Shown: one piece after another, positions 23,877 to 35,486 of the stretch
Layout: each line of letters starts with the position of its first letter
Position numbering within the stretch: the stretch's first letter is position 1
Source of the DNA: Phanerochaete sordida
Lineage: Eukaryota > Basidiomycota > Agaricomycetes > Polyporales > Phanerochaetaceae
Assembly: GCA_019973155.2 (NCBI GenBank)
Contig: BPQB01000059.1
Coordinates: 142,272-206,271, forward strand
Length of the DNA: 64,000 bases
Direction: 5' to 3'
Translations under genes and position numbers: made by a program
Notes under the pieces: generated by a model
Database searches by the model: none
What the model saw: only the letters and a program-made list of their open reading frames with translations
What the model was told of the DNA's origin: nothing

Positions 23877-25539
23877 CTATGCCCTCGCCTCCTCCGCAGA
23901 TAACAGGGGCGCCGTCTCCGCGTCCGCTCTTGGCGTGTAAAGCGGCAGCGGGACAGAGTAGTCGATCTTCCGGTCTCCGTTCGAGTAGTACAGCTGCGAG
24001 TACGCTGGGAGTGTCGACGCATAGGGGGCGCTTGGCGGCAGGCCAACCAGGGTCTCCTCGGAGCTCGCGCTGTCCGCGCGCACGTGCCCGACGAGAGTGG
24101 GTGTCGATGAACGTGGCTGTCTTGGGCGCGGCGGGACCCTGACGAAGCGCAGCGGAACGTGGAACCGGAGGCGCTCCTCGACGCGCGCGCCCGTGGCAGT
24201 GCCGTCGACGTCGTACGTGCACTTCAACGTCACGTACATCCGGTGCGTCACCGTTAGCAGCGGCGACAGACTCGACGTCCGCACCGTCTTGCTCTGCTGC
24301 CAGTCCGCGGGCCGTTCCTGCGGCGTCGTCGCGACCGGGACGTGTGTCGCGAGCGAGAACCAGGTGTTGTCGAGCTCCATCTCGGGGTCCCGACTGAAGA
24401 TGTATCCGTCGCCCGCAATTCGGTAGTGCCCCGAGCAGTCCGCCGGCAGCAGCGAAAACGTCCGCGACAGCACGTTGCTCTGTGCCTCTGCCAGCCCCGC
24501 GTCGTAGAGCGCGTGCATCGGGTGCGGCCTCAGCAGGGGCTTCTGCGGCGGCTGCTCCTCCGCGCCAGGCACGGGAAATTGTGCAGCGTACGCCGCCAGC
24601 GCGCGTGTCCTATCAACAAATTCGTGTCAGAGGCTAGCTGCTGATCATCATAGCGGCGCCACGTACCGGTATCGCTCGGTCTGCTCGACCTCGATCCAAA
24701 AGTCCGTCACCCGCAGCCGCCGACACTCCGCGTCGGGCAGCCCGTTCGTGCGCAGGCGCACCGCGAACGCGATCTTCTCATCCTCCCTGCTCACGCACTC
24801 GGGCACCGACATCTGCACCCGGATCTTCGACAGAGCCTCTCGCGGGAACCGGCTGTCCGCGTTCAGCTCCTCGGGCCGCGCCGACACCTCGTAGTGTGAC
24901 GTCGGGAAGGGGGTCGTCGACGTCGACGCGAACGACGCCGGCATCGTGTAGCGCACGAGCGAGATCGTCGCCGGTGGCGCGCTGAAGACGCGTGTCTGCT
25001 GTTGCAGGGGGAGGCAAAGGGTCGAGAACCAGCTCCGCGACGGCGCGGAGTCCTTGCTCCGGATCGTCGCAGACGCATGCAGCGCGTAGCTCGTTCCGGC
25101 GTCGCGCTCGCCAAACGTCGTGGTCTCCGGCAGCCAGCCGGGAATCGTCAGGTTGAACACGACGCTCCATGTGCAGGACTCCGAGGCATCTTCGAGCCCT
25201 TCGTTGCTCAGCTGCAGCGGCTCGGCGGACACGAGGTCGTGCGAGATCGTGCAGAGGCGCGTGGCGGTGTAGCCGGTCTCTTCGCTCAGGAACTCGGACT
25301 GCCCCTCGAAGGTGACGACGAGTGATTCCAGGGCGAGGCGGACTGTCCTGCACTTTTCGAAGTAGGACGAGGGTGGCGTCAGGGTGATGTTGACGTGACC
25401 GGACACAGAGTACATCGTGCTGTAATCGCAGTGAGATGACGCCGCCACTGCGCGTAGTGCGAGGCACGCACCGTTCATTCGGCACGCCGTACATGTCCAG
25501 TGAGCTTGACGAGGGGATGATCTCCAGTGCGACAGCCAT
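23877..25539 (-). CDS. Arrestin-domain-like protein
   Basis: Exons 25472-25539, 24667-25419 and 23877-24609 give 517 aa, phases closed. The N-terminal part has the alternating strand pattern of an arrestin fold (YSVSGHVNITLTPP; ALESLVVTFEGQSEFLSEE; SCTWSVVFNLTIPGWLPE). The C-terminal part has VTHRMYVTLKCTYDVDG and RLRFHVPLRFVRVPP, typical of fungal arrestin-related proteins. A Tyr/Pro-rich tail follows (LPAYSQLYYSNGDRKIDY), with PAY and PLY elements like those that recruit Rsp5-type ubiquitin ligases. The known role of the class is to bring ubiquitin ligase to plasma-membrane transporters or receptors. It lies inside the mirror-image receptor island. The family call rests on pattern recognition, so HECT-ligase adaptor function is inferred. 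Confidence 0.7.
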
Positions 25540-26205
25540 GGTGGCGGAGACAATGGGGCGAGGGGGATGTGATGCAGCACCATCGCCCGCGGGCTGCACA
25601 AAGTTATAGGAACTGCGCACACGCGCTGTGCACCCGTAACGGATCCGCCGTACAGCCCCCTATGACACGGACCGAGTGCATCTGACAGGCGGATAGTGCG
25701 TGCAGGACCGCGATGGCCGGGTGAGCATCAGGCCCAGTTGCCGGCTTTTTGTCCTACGCCCATTGTCTTGCTGATCTGGAGGCTACGAAGGTCAGTGAAT
25801 CTGCGACCCTGATGTGACCGGAGACCGACTTGGTGATTCTCTATTGCGTTTCGAACAATAAGGCTGGGCACGATGGTTTCCCGGACGCGCGCCAGCAGAT
25901 GGCAGATGGCAAACCACAGTTCCTGTTCACACGTATCCTGGATGTAGGGCTTCCCTCTGGAACAGCATGAGGCGGCTACCGCTGGGGCTTTTGTGAACGT
26001 CGAGGGCGTCGATGTAGCAAAGAAGCCTCGTGAACACGGAGGGTGCGGTGTACAGGCGGCGGAAAGCGGGAAAGCGTCTATCGGGTGTGTATGATGCGCT
26101 CTCAGGTCCGTACACCGCCACGAAGGTTATACTCCACGACCACGCATAAAATCATCCAGTGTATCATGTATCTGCCATCCGCATTCTGGTGTACACACGC
26201 TCCGC
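25540..26205. other. Intergenic, no gene seen
   Basis: This 666-bp stretch lies between the arrestin-like start and the stop of phosphodiesterase copy 2. It should contain the arrestin-like promoter. This is near the axis of the mirror-image arrangement; I see no terminal repeat or transposon sequence. Confidence 0.5.
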
Positions 26206-26858
26206 TCACAGCGGGAGCGTGATGCGATCCTTCACAACCCAAGCGGAGACCGGCCCATCACAGAGCACAGCCCATATTTCCTCTCCGTCGTACCCGTCGA
26301 GCAGATCGTCTGCGCCACCCTCCGCAGGGTTTTCAGCGCAGTTGAGGGCGGTCCTATCATCGGCGATCTTGGCGATCCTCCCGTCGCGGTCTAGCTGTTC
26401 CTCAATCTTCGTCCTCTCCTCGGCGTCCGAGTAGTCAATGTAGAATAGCGAGAGGTGGGTGGCTGAGGGATAGACGGCCTGCTCTCCAAAGGTTCTCCTC
26501 AGGTTATCGCGGAGTATTTTGAGCTCGCCAGTCTCATGTACCGCTACGTTTATCGACATGAAGGCCTTGCCGTTCCCGATTTCGATAGATTTGAAGTTCA
26601 CGGGTGTGACTGGCTGGCCCAAAGGGATCGCCGCTCGCACGTCGTCGAGTGGAGTAGAGGAAGGCACCGTCCCGAGCGTAACGTGTGGTTCAAAGTTCGG
26701 AAACGACGATGGAGACTTGAAGGTGGCTGTCTTCATCTTCATGATCGTCCGTAGCTTTGCCGCGACGTCTCTCGACGGCACTAGCCACAAGGAAAGACCT
26801 GTGACGGGGATCCAGTCAAATCGCCCATCTTCGACGTATAGCCTAGCATCATACCCAT
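26206..26858 (-). CDS. 2',3'-cyclic-nucleotide phosphodiesterase, CPDase family (copy 2)
   Basis: Mirror copy of the gene at 20843-21489. Exons 26855-26858 (ATGG, four bases) and 26206-26798 give 198 aa; the 56-nt intron has a GTATGA donor and CACAG acceptor. Catalytic motifs are H40-V-T (FEPHVTLGT) and H116-L-S (ATHLSLFYID), so both active-site histidines are kept and both copies look functional. Differences from copy 1 are scattered substitutions plus small in-frame insertions (GNGKAF; YPSATH). Divergent from 7-TM copy C. Confidence 0.85.
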
Positions 26859-27358
26859 TCGTCTGTGCAAGACGTTGGGTAGAAATATCCCAGGTCTTGG
26901 TATCTGAAAGAGGTTGTACGGCGCGTCCAAGTGGCGTCATCATCACATCCGAATCGAACATCCTAAAGAGCGCTCAAACTTTCTATCGCAAGTCTTGTGG
27001 TCACCGCAGGTTTGTCTTCAGCCTTCAGGACTTCAGCCTCTATTCAGCACCATTATTCACATCTCTTTGCAGTCCCGCTCATCATGACTATCGCGCAATG
27101 CTGTCACAGAACACCGCCAAGTCGGTAGCATTTGTGTAGACGCGTTGGGTTCCTGGCCATACCAACTTCATCATCCAGTGAAACTCTGCGCGTAGAACTT
27201 TGCTTCACAGCGCATCTTTCAGGCGGCACATCCTGCGCGGTGGTCCGAGCTGTATGATCACTCGCCTCCCGCTCACTTCCTTTTGCAGCGCTTTGCATGG
27301 CTGAGAGGCAGCTCATAAAGCGACGCGGTAGCTCTAGATGTGAGCAGACGCACACAAG
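26859..27358. promoter_or_regulatory. Divergent promoter region, phosphodiesterase copy 2 / 7-TM copy C
   Basis: This 500-bp head-to-head interval mirrors 20248-20842. No coding frame is supported. Confidence 0.5.
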
Positions 27359-28625
27359 ATGTCTACGCCTGCTGCCTCGTCAAACCCAGCTGCAATGTCG
27401 CTCCCAACAGGCGTTCCGCCGCCCCCGCCTCCTGGGCTCAACTACATCGCGGTTATCAAGTCGACGCTTGTTCCTACCGGCATTGCTTTCATCTTCGGAG
27501 GCATGTTCGTGCCCCTCCTCATTACCCTCTTCCTGCTTTCGACGCCCAAGCTTCGGCGTCAGCCGATATTCGTCCTCAATGTCTTGAGCCTGCTCCTTGG
27601 GCTCACCATGTGCTCCCTGTCGATCAGTACAAGCGTAAGTCACATCTGCAGGGCTATCTGCGGATTTACTGACCTGTGAACACCGCCAGGTTGCGTCCAT
27701 GCTGCTGACATTCGACGCCTCGTCCTTCATTGTTCCCCTCGCCGTCCTCACCGGGATCGCCCCGGTCCTGGTCGAGTCCGTGCTATTCGTGCGGGTCTTC
27801 GCAGTGTACCCGTGGTCGAAGATCTCCACTCGCACCAAGGTGGTCGCCTATGGCGTGCCCATTGTGCTGAGGGTGGCGCGCACGGCCAACATCGCCGTGA
27901 ACCTCGGCCTTATTTACAGGACGCCAGGCTCTCGCTCAAACAGCCTTGACGCGTCTGCACAAAACTGGGAGAAGTACAGCACCAAAATCGAATGCACTCT
28001 GCAGCTAGTCGACAACACGTGAGTACTATGTCATCTGAGCTAGACGTTACTGACTCTCACCTGCAGTTATGTATCGATGTTATTTCTGTGGAAGCTACAG
28101 CAAGCTGCGAAGCTTTCGGCCTCGATCCGTCTCAAAAGTTCCAGTGAGTACTCTAAGGGCTATCGAAGCTCTCGCTGACCTTAGCTCTGCTCCTCAGATT
28201 CTTACACGAGGCGCATCCGCAGTCTCATGTGGATCGCCGTCTCGAACTTCGTCATTCCCGACATACTCAGTCTCGTGCAGCTCATCGTGCTCTTCCTGCA
28301 CCCCGACGACGGCGAGGTCGCGCTCTACGTCTTCGCGATCTTCTTCGCGAACCCGTGCATCGAGATCATCGGCGTCCTCTTCGCCACCGTCTGGGCGGCG
28401 AGTAACCACTGGCAGGCGGACCATGGGTCCGCGGTGCCGACGACCATGCCGACGATTTCGCTGGACCTCAGCTCACATGTCGCGGCCGCTCCGGCGCAGC
28501 CATACGCCACGCACTCACTGATGTTCCACACACCGGGTGTCAACTCTCCGGCGTCGTCGAAGTCAGAGGTGACAGGGGAGAAGGAGGCCCAGATGGAGAC
28601 TAAATTAGCAGAGCTTCCCGTATGA
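27359..28625 (+). CDS. Seven-TM receptor-like protein (copy C)
   Basis: Exons 27359-27634, 27690-28018, 28067-28143 and 28198-28625 (276, 329, 77 and 428 nt) give 369 aa. The Pro-rich N-terminus ends PPPPPPGLNYIAV (about 19-32). Hydrophobic spans lie at about 38-61, 71-90, 104-131, 143-167, 203-216, 238-260 and 270-293. LRRQPIFVLN (65-74) follows TM1, SVLFVRVFAVYPW ends TM3, and NPCIEIIGVLFATVWAASN is in TM7. The tail is Ser-rich and cytosolic in the predicted topology. It is the near twin of copy B in inverted orientation. Class D receptor kinship is inferred from the R-x-P-I-F-x-x-N motif. It ends 68 bp from the BRX1 stop on the other strand. Confidence 0.85.
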
Positions 28626-28693
28626 GAGGCACACGATTCCGGTAGAAGTGTCGAGACGCTGTAAATGTATAGCAGGCTGTAGCATACAACAGC

Positions 28694-29746
28694 TCATGCA
28701 AAAATCTTGGACACAGCGAGCTCGTCCTCGGGCCGCTTCCTGCCCTCTTTGCGTTTGTTCTGGTCGATCTGTGCGTCCTTCCTGCTGCCGTACTTCGTAG
28801 CCTTTTCGCGCTTGGCCGCCGAGCGCACTGCTGCGGGCGACACGAACTCTGCACGCGCGTTGAGCACACGCACGGGTGAACACAAAGCGCGGGCGACTCA
28901 CCGGGGTTCGAGTACACGGTCGCGCCGTTGAACGCGCCCTCGAAGATACGGATCGGCGTGAGCACGAAGCGGGGGCCGATCTCGACGAGGCTCATCTGCG
29001 GCGGGCCGTTCGGCTGGAGCGGGTCTTTCTCGACGATCTGGAAGTTGCGGAACCAGACCTTGTTGTCGAGTAGGGAGAAGGTGAGGATGTGGTCGATGAA
29101 CGGCTTTGCCTTGCGGGCACTTGGCGGCACGCCGAATATCTGCACGTACATCAGCCTGACGGTGAGAGTGCTCACAGCGTTGAAACGTACGTGCGTAAAC
29201 ACCTCCTTCGTAAGCCTGCCCCACTCAGTCTCATCAAACGCACGGTCGAAGCTGAGCAGCCCCCGGCTGCCCTTAAGGCAGTTCCCGGTCATCTTGAGCT
29301 CGTCCATGGTGTGGATATTCTGTACGTGCATTTTGATGCTGGGCCCGTTTGGTGTCTTTGCAGCCCATAAGTATAGGTCCTCGTGTCTCCGTGCCTCGAA
29401 GTATAGGGCATTATTGCAATTGTTGAGGTCGGCAAGCTCGGGGAGAAGATTCAGGTGGTTCTTCGAGTCCAGCTTTGAATCTAAGACCGGCCGTAAGCCC
29501 TACGACATGGAGCAAGTCGCACACAAGCGCACCCTTCTTAACATGCGGCAGCAACACCTCAATGTCGTTCATGAGGTGCCGCATGCGGTGAGTAACACCC
29601 CGAGACGACAAGAGCAGCACCCGCTGCTTGTTCCTTGGTCGCTTCTGAGACGGCTGCTCGTCGACGTCCATCGCATCGGCCTTGCGCTTTCCCTTCGCAT
29701 CGGCCTTGCGAGCATTCTTTTCTTGCGCCTTGAGCACGGACGTCAT
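28694..29746 (-). CDS. BRX1: Ribosome biogenesis protein BRX1 (Brix domain)
   Basis: Nucleolar factor for assembly of the 60S subunit. Exons 29533-29746, 28902-29480 and 28694-28848 give 315 aa. A Lys/Arg-rich leader (KADAKGKRKADAMDVDE) precedes RVLLLSSRGVTHRMRHLM, the conserved Brix sigma-motif-like start. The core continues with NALYFEARRHEDLYLWA, GPSIKMHVQNIHTMDELK and IGPRFVLTPIRIFEGAF. The C-terminus is basic (KKDAQ-type, KRKEGRKRPEDELAVSKIFA). Length matches the family. Divergent from the RING gene, with 217 bp between starts. Confidence 0.95.
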
Positions 29747-29963
29747 TTTGGGAGGAGAGTAGGTGAAGTAGAGGAGAGCCTGCGGCGAGACTGGAGAGCG
29801 TACTCGAACAGACGCCCACTACTTTTTGGCCTGCGCCACGTGGGGGCGCGCATCATAGGCGCTAATGGGATTGAGGCGGGCCATGGCCAGGGAGCCGTTC
29901 TCTCCAACTAACCTTCACCAACGCGAGCCTCGTCCTCATTTACTGTGTGCATCTGCTCGGGGG

Positions 29964-31041
29964 ATGCTGGGGTCCTGTCCAATATGTCTCGAGGGCCTCG
30001 TCGCGAACGTCGAGCCTGCGACGATGCCGTGTGGCCACCTCTACTGCCTGGCCTGCGCGACCTTCTGGTTCCACCAGGGTGACGGGCCACAGCCGTGTGT
30101 CATGTGCCGCAAGACCTACAGGGGAGAAAGCATCATCAAGCTCTGGCTCCCTGCAGAAAGCCAATCCAGTCATGCTAGCAAGATACCAGACGCGTCTACG
30201 GGCGGAGACCAGGTATGGGCAACTGCGCAGGAAGTCTTCGATGCGTGCGAAGCAGCCATCGCAAATGTTGGGGCCAGGGAAGGGGACGAGGCCCTGGCAA
30301 CGGCTCTGTCGAAGTGAGCCCGGGGGCCATGCTATGCAGGACGCCATCTGACGGCTCCACAGAACCGAGGTGTTCGCAGGCGACATGGAAGCCATGGGAA
30401 AGCACGAGCTCGGGGTTATGGTGCGCTCTCCTGGCACGCGAGTCACTCTTCGGGCCACTCACGTTCATTACCTGCAGAACGTACTCAAGAACATCCGTAC
30501 TGCACTTTCCGACATAAAATCGGTGCGTATACCGTCTCACGCTCTGATCACGCTCTGACTCCACCACAGCTCCTCGAGAAGAGGGTCTCCGCCACGTCCG
30601 CACCCGCGCTGCCGCCGGTGCTCCCAGCCATCGCGCGCGAGAGCGAGATCTCGCGGCTGCGCGCGAAGCTCGACCGCGACATCCAGGAGCTGTACCGCGA
30701 GAGCGTGCTGGCTGAGGAGGCGGGGCTGCGCGCGCAGCACGAGCACGAGCAGCGCGAGGACGATTTGCGCCAGCGCCTCCACGACGTACGGCGGCGGCTC
30801 GAGAGCGCACGTCAGGAGGTGCACGACATGGAGGCGAAGGTCGCGAGCCTTACGGACGAGATGACGCGGGCGCGGAAGGGCGAAGTGCGGTACAAGAAGA
30901 AGGTACGCTGCCTCTGACTGACATGTGGAGAGAGTACTGACAACATTCCAGTATTATGCGTTGAAACAAGAGGTACGAGCAGGACAACAGAGTGCAAGAC
31001 GAAGTCCTGCCGCCGAGGATGACTCCCTGATCGTTCTTTAA
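29964..31041 (+). CDS. RING-finger protein with C-terminal coiled coil
   Basis: Exons 29964-30313, 30363-30522, 30570-30902 and 30952-31041 give 310 aa. The RING starts at once: CPICLEGL, then MPCGHLYCLACATFWF and CVMCRKTY, giving a C3HC4-like set of ligands, so ubiquitin ligase activity is expected but not shown. After a linker, residues about 180-280 are strongly charged and heptad-like (RLRAKLDRDIQELYRESVL, EQREDDLRQRLHDVRRRLES), a long coiled coil. The chosen start (MLGSCPIC) is the first ATG in frame next to the zinc site; an upstream in-frame ATG at 29883 also exists. Homologues are known mainly as uncharacterised RING proteins in Agaricomycetes. Confidence 0.82.
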
Positions 31042-31225
31042 CACTGACATTTGACGTACTTAAATGCTCGGACATATCTACGAGAAGCCTGGATCTCTGC
31101 ACGCATCTGTATCAATAGCCGCAATTTACTACGCATATGTGCTATTCACTAATCTTTGTCTCCGTCCTTGCGTTGCAGACCTGCTGCTGGGACTCCGTTC
31201 TACATGCTCTCCAACAGGCAAAGTC

Positions 31226-33355
31226 TCAGTTCTTCACCGTGCCACGCAGCTTCTCATCCGCGATCTCTTCGTGAAACAGCCCCTCGATAAACTTCCTCCA
31301 TTGCTTGTCCCACAGTGCCGTCGCGCGAGCCTTCTCGTCTTCAGGCAAGCATGAATACTTTGAACACGTAAGATGGTCTTCCCCGGATGCACAGCTTCGA
31401 CACGAAGCACTGACCTTGAAACTGTCCCGTGCGAGACATCCCATCGTCTTGAGGCCGTTGATTTCGCTCGCGACGAGCACCTGAAAGAAGTCGTACGAGA
31501 GCCCCATGTTCCCGAACACGGACGGGTCGTCCGAGCACAGCGTGACCGGCACGCCGTGGTTCATGACAGCCGCGAGCGGGTGCGCAGGCATCGACGACGT
31601 CAAGCGCTGCGAAGTCGAACGCGTCTCGTCAGCCCTGACAGTACTTCAGGCAAGGGAAATGGACCGACCAAGATTTCGTTCGAGATAGGGCACACCTCGA
31701 CGGCGACGCCGCGTTCTTTGCAGAGGGCCATGAGCTCCGGATGTTTAATCAGGGAGAACCTGAGCGGGCGGTCAACGACGCTGTGACAGCCAGACTGATC
31801 GAACAGACCCATGTCCAATACGCTTCGTGTTCAGCAATAGCGCGTCGTACAGGTTCATATCCGCTGCGGTGCCGTCGCCGAGGGTCTCGCCTGCATGGAA
31901 GATGAACGGGATCTCGACGCCCACTTCGCGCTGGCGTGCCACGAAGCGCTGCAACGGCTCGAGGTAGTCGAGCAGCGGTCGCAGGAGATCCTCGTGCCCG
32001 ACGAGGTCGAAGCCTACAAACAACAGTTGTTTGCGGTCTTCCAGCGAAAATAAGTGTGTGTATGCTCGACGTACCAACGATGAGATCCGGGAACTCCTGC
32101 TTGAGCGCGAGGCAATCCTCGAGGTACCAGTCGAGCTCTTCCGGCGGGACGAAGCGTATCGTCGAGTAGATGATTCTGCATCCCACGAACTCGTCTGCGC
32201 GGCCTTGCGCGGCGAGCTCCGCGCGCACGTCGTGCAAGATGCGGTCAAACGCCTCAAGCCACTCGCGATGTGGAACGGTCTCCTCGCCATCCGCGGTGCA
32301 CATGAGGCTGGATGCAAAATCAGAGGGATGTAAGGTGGAAGACAGCGGTGGACGCACCGATACCAGAAGTTGATGCGCACCTCTGCGTACGATATACCGT
32401 CCTCGATGGAAGAGAGCAGGAATTGACGAAAGTACTCTTGCCACAGTGGGAAGTATTTGTTGATGCCCTGCAGAGTCGCTTCGTAAGGCGTGCCAGGCTA
32501 CACTCCAAAGATCGCAGCATACGTACATTTGCTACCCTGAACGTCGATGCGAATTTGTCCCATATCTGTTCATGTTCCACGTCAGTATCGGCATACTTAC
32601 ATGGACTGACGAAGCTCACCTTCACGGTCGTATTGTGCGTCCGATAGGCCTCAGACGGGCTAATCGTCAGCGCACCGATGACCCATCTGTCAAACCCTTC
32701 GGGTCCTCCAAAGGCAAACGTATCTCGCGCTGCAGATAGCGGAACCCATGTCTTTGACTCGTAAGACTGGTCTGTGAGGCTAGCGTGCTCAGTCCATTCC
32801 GAGCGAGGCAGTGGGCAGAACTGCGGCAGAATGGAATCCAGGTTGGATGTGGTAAGCAAAGCGTCGGTTTGCACGTGGATGGCAGGGTATTTGAGGGCCA
32901 AGTCGAGCAGGACGCGTGCGTTCACCGTCGCATCGAGGTGCGCATGCAGCAAGGCACCTTTAGGCATCTGAACCAAGCTTTAGAGGCCGTTGACGCATCG
33001 TCATCGCTATTCACACCTTGCTCATAATCTTGAATAGTCTCGTCTTGATTATGATGTCGCGTGCTGGGATACCCAGTCAATCGCGTCTTGTCTGCGTACA
33101 TTCTCCAGTCTCCTCAGACTCACCTGTCAAGAACGCCATGCCCGGGAAGAGATGCGTGGCGTCACCCTCACCATGGGTGTGCGTGCTCTCAGGCCCCCAG
33201 ACTGAGAGGGCCTCTGCCTCTCGAATTCGGCGAACGTAAGCGTCGGCTTCGTCGCAGGACGCGTCGGAGGCGAAGCCATCGCGGTCAGACGAGTCGAGGC
33301 GGGCTGCTCTGTCTTTGGCGATGAGCGCACGTCGCTTCGCGAGGTAATCTTCCAT
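31226..33355 (-). CDS. Adenosine deaminase-related (ADGF/ADA2-like) deaminase
   Basis: Metal-dependent purine deaminase family converting adenosine to inosine. Ten exons (33124-33355, 33017-33063, 32620-32967, 32527-32565, 32358-32467, 32075-32307, 31809-32013, 31669-31759, 31415-31606, 31226-31357) give 542 aa, phases closed. Metal ligands are in [14 protein letters not shown] (H101, H103), in the [10 protein letters not shown] motif with its catalytic Glu, and in [10 protein letters not shown] with the catalytic Asp pair. The start [15 protein letters not shown] is highly charged and not a signal peptide, unlike secreted animal ADA2, so a cytosolic form is inferred. The ADA2-type N-terminal extension before the first His motif is present. 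It shares a 272-bp divergent promoter with the Csm1/Pcs1 gene. Confidence 0.92.
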
Positions 33356-33627
33356 GCTGGTAGGCGGTGGTCAACGTCGGGGAAATAGCGTGGTGAGACA
33401 GCGCAGCCATGGCGTCTCGAGACAACGGCGCCGCCGACGCGTCCGCATGGCCGCGGGGGACGGGAGCAGGCGCTGCGTCCGTTTGCGCATGATGATGCCC
33501 AAATATGGAGGTGTTTGGGCAGTAAACGCGGCATATTTGGTCCGATACTCAACGCGAGTGAGCGCCCAATTCACGCCACGAGCCTCGCACGCGTCGACGC
33601 CGCTCAGCATCCTCCCTTTCGACCAAA

Positions 33628-35319
33628 ATGGCCCAAGACTCGGACGACGATCTCGGTACGTTTCATTTTCTGCGGAAGAAATATACAAACTCACTCCATC
33701 GCAGGGGGCTACGATCCAACCACACCAGCACCGCCGAAGAAGGCACCCGCTCGCTCCCAACCGGCGGGTCGCGCTGCAGCAGGACCATCTGCAAAACTCA
33801 CCGCTACACAGACCGCGAAGGCGTCCTCGTCGAAGGGAGCAAAGAACTCTACCCCAGACGAGGCGATAATCCTCTATTCTGACGACGATGCCGCCCCACC
33901 ACCACCCAAGAACAAGGGCAAAGCTCCCGCGTCCAGCGCGCCCCCAGCCACTAACGGCAAGGTGACGAACGCCAGCAAAGCCAAGGGAAAGGCGAAAGCA
34001 GATATAGTGCAGAATGAAGTAGCAGATGCGATGGAGGTGGACGACGTGCAGATGGTGGAGAAGCACCAGCAGAAGGCAGATCCACGACCCAAAGCACGTC
34101 CCGCTGCGAAACCGCCAAACAAGCCGCAGACGCGTCCACCACGCGAGAATACTGCAAACGACGCTCTTGAGAGGGAGAATGCCCGACTACGCAAGCAGCT
34201 GGAGGAGGTGCGCTTGCAATATCGTCATGGCTACTCGCAATACTAACTTAATCGGTTTAGGTCATGGCGCATAGAGATAAACTCGCACAGCAAGTTCAAG
34301 AATCACTGCAGATACGGCAAACAGAGCCAGAGCAGAAGCTGCAAGAGTGCATCGAACAATATGAAGCGACAATACGAGGTACGGAGCAGTAAACGCCGAG
34401 TTCATCGCAGTGGCTGACTATTGTGCAAGCCCAAGAGCAGCTACTCCAAGAACAGACCACACAGCTTTCCCGCTACGGTGCTGTCTCAGGCTCTAAATCA
34501 AATCCTGCACTTCAGTTTCTCAGCCGCGAAGCTGTCAACGAGGAGAAGAAGAGTCTTGAGGCGAAGGTGAAACAGCTGGAGAATATTGTCAAGCAGAAGG
34601 ACGCGGAGATCGTTGAGCAGGACAAGAAATGTGCGTTGTATGTTTCATATGTGCCCATTCGTGTACTAACTATGCATACAGACCATGAGCTGGAGAAGCA
34701 ACTCGACTTCGAGGTCAAGATGCACAAGGAGTACCAGGCCAAGAACGCTCCAGGACCGAAGCTGAATGGTGGTCCGCGTGCGGGCCATACATCGCCGTCT
34801 CCGGACCCACTGCAGGGCGAGGTCACCAAGCTGTACGAAGACTGCACGAACCTGCTGATCACAAAGGTCACGAGTGCGCCGTCGCCGTACCCTGCATGGC
34901 CAGAACTCAAGGAGTACACGTTCAATTGCACGTTCACATATGTCGACCCAGGCAAGCATGGAGAGGTCGCGGGCGGGAACCCTAGTATGTCTTGTTCAGT
35001 TTGCTCCTCGTCGGCGAGTTGTTGACACATCGATATAGCGCTGCAGTTCAACATTCGCGCGCTGTACATGCGGAAAACCGCGACGGATCCGGACGACCGC
35101 ACCCCGCCGACATCCCGCGACGAGCTCGAGGCCAAGTGCCAGTATTGGCCACTGAACCTCGAGCGCGAAAGCCGCGAGTTCCGCCAGCGGCTCGATTTCT
35201 TCAAGGAGAGCTTCATCTTCTCGCGTGACCAGATGAGCGTGTTCGTGAAGACTCTCGGTGAGCGTCTTGCTGCGACGCTAGAAGGAGACGACGACGACGA
35301 GGTTGAGGAGGTCGGTTGA
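33628..35319 (+). CDS. Csm1/Pcs1-type chromosome segregation (monopolin) protein
   Basis: Exons 33628-33655, 33705-34207, 34261-34378, 34430-34630, 34682-34984 and 35039-35319 give 477 aa, phases closed. The first 170 residues are Pro/Ala/Lys-rich and disordered (APPKKAPARSQPAG). A coiled coil runs from about 170 to 300 (ALERENARLRKQLEE; EEKKSLEAKVKQLENIVKQ). The globular C-terminal domain has LYEDCTNLLITKVT, LKEYTFNCTFTYVD and LQFNIRALYM, matching the Csm1/Pcs1 fold. It ends in an acidic tail (EGDDDDEVEEVG). Csm1 and Pcs1 clamp microtubule attachment sites and organise rDNA silencing; that role is transferred from yeast. Confidence 0.82.
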
Positions 35320-35486
35320 CGACGGATATGCGGACCTGTGGTTTACTTTTGTGCGCTGTGCTTGGTTAACTTTAATTATTTGCTGTCGGAAATCGTAATT
35401 GTTGTACTTGTGGGATGGCATTTACTGAGCATTGTACAGGGGGATAGAACATCTATGGTGTAGTCTATGGATCTAGTGTTACGATC

